From Chitinophaga caseinilytica (GTDB lineage: Bacteria; Bacteroidota; Bacteroidia; Chitinophagales; Chitinophagaceae): a DNA stretch of 64,000 bases. Every line of letters starts with the position of its first letter. Position 1 is the first letter of the stretch. Below the pieces are notes generated by a model that searched no databases, was not told the DNA's origin, and saw nothing but the letters and a program-made list of their open reading frames with translations. Shown piece by piece: positions 63,353-64,000 of this stretch. The stretch spans positions 2,897,001 through 2,961,000 of the forward strand of contig NZ_CP150096.1 of the NCBI RefSeq assembly GCF_038396765.1, given 5' to 3'. The position numbers and the translations under genes are program-made.

Positions 63353-63913
63353 ATGAAGCATCGTATAGTTGTGGCGGTTACCGGGGCCAGCGGGTCTATT
63401 TACGCACGGCAGCTCCTCCAGAAGCTGGCCGTGATGAAAGACCAGGTAGACCAGGTGGCCATCGTGATGACCGACAACGCGAAAACGGTTTGGGAAACCG
63501 AGCTGGACGAAAAAGGCTACGAGCAGTTGCCTTTCCCGTTTTACGCGCAGAAAGATTTTTACGCACCGTTCGCCAGCGGCAGCGGGCGTTTCAATACCAT
63601 GATCATCTGTCCCTGTTCGATGGGTACCCTGGGCCGGATAGCCGGCGGCATCTCCAACGACCTCATCACCCGCGCGGCAGACGTGGTGCTGAAAGAACGC
63701 AGAAAACTCATCTGCGTGCTGAGGGATACGCCCTACAACCTGGTGCACATCCGCAACATGCAGACCGTAACCGAAGCCGGCGGGATCATTTGCCCCGCCA
63801 CGCCTTCGTTCTATTCCAAACCACAGTCCATCGAAGACGTGGCCGCCACCGTGGTAGACCGGGTGATAGACCTGGCCGGCCTGGAGCAAGACACGTTCCG
63901 CTGGGGAGAATAA
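63353..63913 (+). CDS. ubiX: Flavin prenyltransferase
   Basis: 186 residues. It prenylates FMN to make the cofactor of UbiD-type decarboxylases. [17 protein letters not shown] at the N-terminus, [16 protein letters not shown] in the middle and [17 protein letters not shown] near the end are the family blocks. No ubiD is visible in the window. Followed by aroQ on the same strand 16 bases later. Confidence 0.95.
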   Translation: MKHRIVVAVTGASGSIYARQLLQKLAVMKDQVDQVAIVMTDNAKTVWETELDEKGYEQLPFPFYAQKDFYAPFASGSGRFNTMIICPCSMGTLGRIAGGISNDLITRAADVVLKERRKLICVLRDTPYNLVHIRNMQTVTEAGGIICPATPSFYSKPQSIEDVAATVVDRVIDLAGLEQDTFRWGE

Positions 63914-63929
63914 CGCATCAAACCATCAC

Positions 63930-64000
63930 ATGAAAATAGCCATCATCAACGGCCCCAACCTCAACCTGTTGGGCAAGCGCGAACCGGAGATTTACGGAAA
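63930..64000 (+). CDS. aroQ: 3-dehydroquinate dehydratase, type II (partial)
   Basis: Only the first 23 codons are present: [20 protein letters not shown] then IYG, the well-known NGPNLNLLG start of type II dehydroquinase in the shikimate pathway. It runs off the window. Confidence 0.92.
   Translation, partial: MKIAIINGPNLNLLGKREPEIYG

Overview
The window looks like chromosomal DNA of a Bacteroidota bacterium, most likely of the Chitinophagaceae (Chitinophaga-like). The evidence is the repeated -7 promoter element TAnnTTTG upstream of many genes, the near absence of Shine-Dalgarno sites, and family content typical of that group: OmpA/TSP3 porin-like protein, HU-CCDC81/SPOR protein, DUF4230, DUF6807, YtxJ, S9 peptidases and DPE2-type MalQ with CBM20 domains. 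Family names come from motif recognition by eye; no database search was run. I saw no rRNA, tRNA, CRISPR array, integrase or transposase.

Layout. 1-5.1 kb: thyA end, folA, dnaG, thiolase and an E1-beta subunit. 5.2-9.2 kb: cysE-cysM pair, an orphan NtrC-type regulator and an alpha/beta hydrolase. 9.2-13 kb: a CarH-like MerR regulator divergent from lepB, then cdd and a TPR protein. 13-20.5 kb: argS with an internal duplication, two outer-membrane proteins, dnaK and a lipoprotein hydrolase. 20.6-25 kb is the most unusual part: an AT-rich two-gene module with an ADP-ribosyltransferase-like protein, then malQ followed by a tandem array of its own 3' end. 25-31.4 kb: dipeptide epimerase, a cytoplasmic C25/gingipain-like peptidase with a small overlapping partner, a DUF6807 protein, and a glycosyltransferase/deacetylase pair whose deacetylase is frameshifted. 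31.7-40.3 kb: aldehyde dehydrogenase, MFS transporter, pfkA-pyk, prolyl oligopeptidase and an RmlD-like reductase. 40.6-48 kb: a lipoprotein, an HU-CCDC81/SPOR protein, a frameshifted outer-membrane barrel and a 1000-residue TPR protein. 48-52.8 kb: a pair of perfect DnaA boxes in a gene-free stretch, then DoxX, thioesterase, cinA, a 2-oxoacid dehydrogenase E2 and an RRM protein. 53-64 kb: conserved unknowns, GNAT, AraC, an S9 peptidase, DMT transporter, DPM1-like glycosyltransferase, DnaQ-like exonuclease, mpl, a 57-residue lipoprotein, ytxJ, ubiX and the start of aroQ.

Most genes are housekeeping. Functional links include thymidylate/folate (thyA-folA), cysteine synthesis (cysE-cysM), lower glycolysis (pfkA-pyk), and murein recycling (dipeptide epimerase and mpl, 36 kb apart). 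The strongest candidates for new biology are the malQ 3' cassette array, whose copies differ mainly at synonymous sites; the ADP-ribosyltransferase-like module; and the intracellular C25-like peptidase pair. Two single-base frameshifts could be real decay or sequencing errors.
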